DNA of 64,000 bases from Dyadobacter fermentans DSM 18053 (lineage in GTDB: Bacteria; Bacteroidota; Bacteroidia; Cytophagales; Spirosomataceae): assembly GCF_000023125.1 (NCBI RefSeq), contig NC_013037.1:992001-1056000 (forward strand), read 5' to 3'. The notes under the pieces are model-generated. The model had not been told where the DNA came from. It saw nothing but the letters and a program-made list of their open reading frames with translations, and made no database searches. Position 1 is the stretch's first letter; each line of letters starts with the position of its first letter. This document shows positions 60,698 through 64,000 of this stretch, one piece after another. Position numbers and translations under genes: made by a program.

Positions 60698-60811
60698 ATG
60701 TCAAACGACAAAAATGCCCCAAAAGGAGACAAGAAAAAGCCAGCCAAGAACCTCAAAGAAAAGCGCGCTGACAAAAAGGAGAAACGCGACAGTAAAAGCA
60801 AGGGCGATTGA
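60698..60811 (+). CDS. 37-residue lysine-rich small protein
   Basis: MSNDKNAPKGDKKKPAKNLK continues with KRADKKEKRDSKSKGD-like basic residues; almost half are Lys or Arg. It lies 32 nt after the preceding gene, and its stop overlaps the TTG start of the transglutaminase-like gene (TTGA). Small Lys-rich proteins of this type are common in Bacteroidota; they may bind nucleic acids, but nothing is proven. Confidence 0.6.
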   Translation: MSNDKNAPKGDKKKPAKNLKEKRADKKEKRDSKSKGD

Positions 60812-61641
60812 TACATCTCACACACAAGATCAGCTACACCTACGACCGGCCGGTTTTTCTTTCTCCCCATTTGATCAGGCTTGCGGCCTACGCACATTCG
60901 CACATTATTCCCGAATCCTATTCTTTGAACTTACTCCCTGCGCATCAGATACACTGGCAGCAGGATGTGTATGGAAACAAAGTGGCACGTGTCGATTTTG
61001 ATGGAACAATGGAAACAATGTCGGTGGAAGTCAAACTGCGCGCCAGGCTTGAGCAGTACAATCCATTTGATTTCCTGATCGACCCGCACGCCCGGCAGTT
61101 TCCTTTTTTGTATCCGCCACCCATACATAAAGCATTGCTGCCTTATCTGAGAATCAGCGAGGAAAGCCGGGCACTTTCGGAGTTCGAGGCAAGCGCCAGC
61201 GGCTTTCATGGGGAAATTATTCAATTCCTGGTGCAGCTCAACAAAAAGGTATTTGATCAGATCCGCTACATCCGGCGCATAGAAGAAGGCGTGCAGACGT
61301 GCGAGCAAACATTACAAACCCGCGCTGGCTCGTGCCGCGACTCGGCCTGGCTGCTGGTCCAGCTACTGCGCCGGCTCGGGCTGGCCAGTCGCTTTGTGTC
61401 CGGGTATCTTGTTCAGCTCGGTACCCCGACCGGCGACATCGCGGATTTACATGCATGGGCGGAGGTTTTCATTCCGGGTGCCGGCTGGATCGGACTGGAC
61501 ACGACCTCCGGGCTTTTCACCAGTGAAGGCCACATTGCGCTCGCCGTAGGCCCCGCGCCACAGGACGTTATGCCGGTCGACGGAACCACGGACCGTTGCG
61601 TTTCTACCATGCATTACCAAACTGCCGTGGCCAGAATGTGA
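60808..61641 (+). CDS. Transglutaminase-like (cysteine peptidase fold) protein
   Basis: The protein has 277 residues, TTG start at 60808 overlapping the previous stop. The N-terminal Bact_transglu_N-like domain begins LTHKISYTYDRPVFLSPHLI. The catalytic triad is Cys176 (TRAGSCRDSAW), His215 (DLHAWAEVFIPG) and Asp231 (GLDTTSGL). Probably a peptidase or amide hydrolase; in many bacteria this domain is fused to or paired with DUF2126/alpha-E proteins, which are not seen here. Confidence 0.87.
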   Translation: MIHLTHKISYTYDRPVFLSPHLIRLAAYAHSHIIPESYSLNLLPAHQIHWQQDVYGNKVARVDFDGTMETMSVEVKLRARLEQYNPFDFLIDPHARQFPFLYPPPIHKALLPYLRISEESRALSEFEASASGFHGEIIQFLVQLNKKVFDQIRYIRRIEEGVQTCEQTLQTRAGSCRDSAWLLVQLLRRLGLASRFVSGYLVQLGTPTGDIADLHAWAEVFIPGAGWIGLDTTSGLFTSEGHIALAVGPAPQDVMPVDGTTDRCVSTMHYQTAVARM

Positions 61642-61703
61642 CCTAATAGCGCGGATGATCTTTTAATAGTTGAGATCCGCGCCAAAACTTAAAGTTACCA
61701 AAT

Positions 61704-62597
61704 ATGATTCTCGAGAATAAACTACCACTGCGATACTTGATCGGCATTGTAAAATATGAGCTTACCGCCGTCCTGATATTGAGTCTGATCACCCATTTCG
61801 GCGCCTTCCGGCTTACCGACTTCCTGCCCGACATGCCGCTGGCCATTCCGGCTTTTCTGGGGACGTCCATTTCGGTTCTCTTGTCATTTAAAATGAACCA
61901 ATCGTACGACAGGTGGTGGGAAGCTAGAAAAATCTGGGGTGCTATTACCAACGATTCGCGAAGCCTGATCATGCAGCTGCTGGCTTTTGTGACGCACGAT
62001 CATGATGGAATCGTAAAACGGATCGCCTACCGGCAGGCAGCATGGGGATATACGCTTGGGCGCTCCCTGCGAGGAAATGACCCACTCGCTAACCTGCAAC
62101 ACCTCATCGACGCTGATGATCAACACAAGATCCTGGCACACACCAACAAACCTTTGGCAATATTGCAGCTTACGGTGCAGGACATCAGTGCAATGCGCGC
62201 AATGGATGCATTGGACGTGCATGCACATATTCACCTTCAGGAGACAGTCATCCGGCTGACGGATTCCATGGGCGGCGCAGAGCGCATCAACCGGACCGTA
62301 TTTCCCTCGACATACCGGCTAATCCTGCACTTGATCATTTACCTGTTTGTGATCACACTCACAATTTCGCTTAATAGCATTAACAATTTGCTCGTCATTC
62401 CGCTGCTGATGCTGATTTCCGCCAGCTTTTTCTGCATCGAAAAGATCGCGTACCATTTACAAGACCCATTTAAAAATAGCCCAAGTGATATCCCCATCAC
62501 GGAAATCGCCAAAAATATAGAAGTCAACACGCGGCAATTGCTGGGTGAAGAAGTGAAGGCGACAGAGTCGAATACGGAAAGCTATTTTGTTATGTAA
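61704..62597 (+). CDS. Bestrophin-family (YneE-like) anion channel
   Basis: The protein has 297 residues. Bestrophin hallmarks: IPAFLGTSISVLLSFKMNQSYDRWWEARK (read as adjacent segments AFLGTSISVLLSFKMNQSYD and RWWEARK), ITNDSRSLIMQL, and late membrane segments (LIIYLFVITLTISL; LLMLISASFFCIEKIAYHLQ) followed by DPF. Four membrane helices and a cytoplasmic bundle, assembling as a pentamer in the inner membrane. Bacterial homologues conduct ions; selectivity is not clear. Confidence 0.88.
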   Translation: MILENKLPLRYLIGIVKYELTAVLILSLITHFGAFRLTDFLPDMPLAIPAFLGTSISVLLSFKMNQSYDRWWEARKIWGAITNDSRSLIMQLLAFVTHDHDGIVKRIAYRQAAWGYTLGRSLRGNDPLANLQHLIDADDQHKILAHTNKPLAILQLTVQDISAMRAMDALDVHAHIHLQETVIRLTDSMGGAERINRTVFPSTYRLILHLIIYLFVITLTISLNSINNLLVIPLLMLISASFFCIEKIAYHLQDPFKNSPSDIPITEIAKNIEVNTRQLLGEEVKATESNTESYFVM

Positions 62598-62683
62598 ATG
62601 TTTTGTGCAAATAAAACTGATGTAACACTCGTGTAAGCCCCGTAATAATTAGCTATACTGGTGATAAAACGTTATCTTCCTGA

Positions 62684-62857
62684 ATGGAAAACAAACATGT
62701 GATAGGATCAGTTGTGTCGTTGTTAACGGACGCTGATAAGCGGTTACGGATTTTGAACTACTTGAAGCGAATTTACTACTGCGAAGAAATTGGGGACTTG
62801 GATCACAAAATGCTGGCCTATTTCGAGCGGGAGTTGATTCCGGTGCCGGCCAGGTAA
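62684..62857 (+). CDS. 57-residue hypothetical protein
   Basis: ATG 62684 to TAA 62855-62857. The peptide (MENKHVIGSVVSLLTDADKR, LRILNYLKRIYYCEEIG) is a plausible small helical protein with two short helices. It is followed by its own terminator, which supports expression. No family recognised. Confidence 0.5.
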   Translation: MENKHVIGSVVSLLTDADKRLRILNYLKRIYYCEEIGDLDHKMLAYFERELIPVPAR

Positions 62858-62885
62858 CACCGTTGCGGATTTGGATAAATGAATG

Positions 62886-62907
62886 GGAGGCCTCGGTCTC
62901 CTTTTTT
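62886..62907 (+). terminator. Terminator after the 57-residue gene
   Basis: GGAGGCC (62886-62892) pairs with GGTCTCC (62895-62901), one G-U pair, then TTTTTT. Confidence 0.65.
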
Positions 62908-62942
62908 GTTTTATAATGGATGAGTACAGGGCTAAAACAAAA

Positions 62943-62962
62943 AATCCTCCATAGGGAGGATT
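62943..62962 (-). terminator. Terminator of the cold-shock gene
   Basis: AATCCTCC and GGAGGATT form a perfect 8-bp stem with a 4-nt loop, with an A-run on the left that reads as a T-run on the minus strand. Confidence 0.75.
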
Positions 62963-62986
62963 CTCTTGCTTAGTATGTTTGGCCGC

Positions 62987-63178
62987 TTAGATAATTGTTA
63001 CATTAACCGCATTCAGACCTTTTCTACCTTCTTCTACTTCATAAGACACACTGTCATTTTCACGGATATCGTCGTTCAGACCAGTTGTGTGTACAAAAAT
63101 ATCGCTTCCGCCATTTTCCGGAGCAATGAAACCGAATCCTTTGGTGTCATTAAAAAACTTAACCGTTCCTCTATTCAT
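62987..63178 (-). CDS. Cold-shock domain protein
   Basis: The protein has 63 residues. RNP1 KGFGFI and RNP2 DIFVHTTGL of a CspA-type OB fold; NRGTVKFFND at the front. A single-stranded nucleic-acid chaperone. Promoter and terminator are both visible, so it is monocistronic. The leader is only about 20 nt, much shorter than the long thermosensing leader of E. coli cspA. Confidence 0.93.
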   Translation of the reverse strand: MNRGTVKFFNDTKGFGFIAPENGGSDIFVHTTGLNDDIRENDSVSYEVEEGRKGLNAVNVTII

Positions 63179-63200
63179 AACTTTATTTTAAAATATTTAT

Positions 63201-63229
63201 CAAATGTAAAATAAAATTTTGTCAACAAA
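63201..63229 (-). promoter_or_regulatory. Promoter of the cold-shock gene
   Basis: On the minus strand: TTTG (63229-63226), 17 nt, TACATTTG (63208-63201), matching the Bacteroidota consensus, 22 nt before the ATG. Confidence 0.7.
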
Positions 63230-63318
63230 AAACAAATGGACTGTTTTTTAAAATAATATTTTATTTTGCCCTAAAAACACCTATCTTCCTTAATCACCAG
63301 CTATCCGCAACGTCAACA

Positions 63319-63765
63319 ATGCAAAACCTGCTTGAAATACATTTGAATCCTGACATTTTCGGTGTCCGTGAGCATTGTCTCGAAAAGTTGCGCCATCACC
63401 ATTTGCAGCGCCTCGATACCTTGTTGGGCCATTATCCTGCTTTGATTTCCGGAGCTTTTTTTCTGCGATCTACCTCACGGAATGGTATCGCTTTCAGCTT
63501 CCCCGAGGATGAAGCCGGTGACAAGAAAGTAGTTGCGTGGTCGCGCATCTCGGAAGGCAAAGAATTTTTATGCGCTATGAATCTGGACCAGGAAAAACAC
63601 GCCTTCGTGTATGTTACTGTGGACGATACGATGCACCTGATAGACAGCTCTATGCGTTGTCTGTTTGCTTCTGACCTGAGTCCGGCCGAATTGAATATTG
63701 AGGTTAGAAACGGGAAAGCGATCCGCCTGACTATCCCTCCTCACGCATTGGTGATTTATTCCTGA
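63319..63765 (+). CDS. Stand-alone C-terminal beta-domain of alpha-amylase-family proteins
   Basis: The protein has 148 residues. The second half (VVAWSRISEGKEFLCAMNLD; then NIEVRNGKAIRLTIPPHALV, ending IYS) reads like the closing beta-sandwich of some GH13 alpha-amylases (typical form SRI-x-DEEVLCALN, then VPPxGFxIY). The catalytic barrel is absent and no trace of it lies upstream, where the cold-shock promoter is found. It may be a small binding protein derived from an amylase end; the assignment is moderate. Confidence 0.5.
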   Translation: MQNLLEIHLNPDIFGVREHCLEKLRHHHLQRLDTLLGHYPALISGAFFLRSTSRNGIAFSFPEDEAGDKKVVAWSRISEGKEFLCAMNLDQEKHAFVYVTVDDTMHLIDSSMRCLFASDLSPAELNIEVRNGKAIRLTIPPHALVIYS

Positions 63766-63785
63766 CAGTATTCAGCAAATTCAGG

Positions 63786-64000
63786 TTAGACATTATCCTC
63801 ATCCGCTAACAATTGCTTCAATTTTACGACGTTGTCGATCCCTAATTTAGCGAAAATGGCTGCTTTAAAGGTGCTGATCGTAGAGATGTGCAAACCCGTG
63901 TGCTCTGCGATGCCCGATGTTGTCAGACCCTGAACAAGTAGTTTGGCAACCTCTCTCTGGCGTGGGGTCAAAAGATCTTGCTTTCGGGATGTCTTGTAAT
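63786..64000 (-). CDS. LuxR/NarL-type response regulator, C-terminal part (partial)
   Basis: The frame enters from the right edge (YKTSRKQDLLTPRQREVAKL) and stops at 63786. LTPRQREVAKLLVQGLTTSG, IAEHTGLHISTISTFKAAIF and KLGIDNVVKLKQL form a GerE/LuxR helix-turn-helix. The front, probably a receiver domain, lies outside the window. Confidence 0.85.
   Translation of the reverse strand, partial: YKTSRKQDLLTPRQREVAKLLVQGLTTSGIAEHTGLHISTISTFKAAIFAKLGIDNVVKLKQLLADEDNV

Overview
The window looks like chromosomal DNA of a Bacteroidota bacterium of the Cytophagia type (Dyadobacter- or Spirosoma-like). The genus is an inference from gene content. Supporting signs are promoters of the Bacteroidota form (TTTG or TTG, 17-20 nt, TAnnTTTG), many short-signal lipoproteins, LytS/LytTR regulators, families such as DUF2490, DUF6268 and DUF6428, a Bacteroidota-type C10 peptidase, and tyrosine recombinases that lack the usual first arginine. 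No rRNA gene, complete tRNA gene or CRISPR array was seen.

Layout. 1-1500: debris (tail of a possible glycosidase, a collapsed cupin/monooxygenase pseudogene, an integrase with an internal deletion). 1600-9000: VOC protein, SRPBCC membrane protein with a Zn alcohol dehydrogenase, Hsp20, a fused MNT-HEPN protein and a UvrA paralogue without the UvrB-binding domain. 9250-13700: SDR, lipoprotein, AraC regulator, chromate transporter and DUF2490 protein. 13850-16050: integrase remnants in tandem, separated by direct repeats that resemble a tRNA 3' end plus its terminator. 16380-19350: arsenic operon (arsR, DUF6428, arsC, arsN1-like, ACR3) with a palindromic operator over the -33 box. 19670-23030: three reverse genes (lipoprotein, degenerate serine-hydrolase homologue, StyA-like flavoprotein). 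23210-29830: a 1871-residue Ser/Thr kinase-ATPase-histidine kinase-receiver protein facing an Hpt protein and an OmpR-type regulator, which together form a full phosphorelay. 30275-34670: LytS/LytTR pair (regulator frameshifted), DUF6268 barrel, LpxL-like acyltransferase and Qnr-like pentapeptide protein.

34800-43360: a low-GC island with a frameshifted repeat protein, a C10 peptidase and its lipoprotein partner, two near-identical inverted copies of a 1300-bp IS3-family element, a resolvase fragment and a beta-propeller lipoprotein. 43500-49410: AraC, alpha/beta hydrolase, HExxH protein, NTF2-like protein, SDR, HxlR regulator and a condensation-fold acyltransferase. 49800-53220: a second IS3-family element (IS407 type) between a cut resolvase and a cut serine hydrolase, then ArdA antirestriction protein and an excisionase-like HTH protein, all typical of a decayed conjugative element. 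53380-57740: a three-gene secreted operon (lipoprotein, GHSLGG hydrolase, beta-propeller lipoprotein) divergent from a Crp/Fnr regulator. 58100-59970: the only intact integrase with the same flanking repeats. 60300-64000: small proteins, a transglutaminase-like protein, bestrophin, cold-shock protein, a stand-alone amylase-type C-terminal domain and the end of a LuxR-type regulator.

The main theme is repeated insertion and decay of small integrase and IS units between stress, metal-resistance and signalling genes. The most unusual structures are the integrase units bounded by tRNA-end-like repeats, the giant kinase phosphorelay, and the uncharacterised secreted operon at 53.4-56.9 kb.
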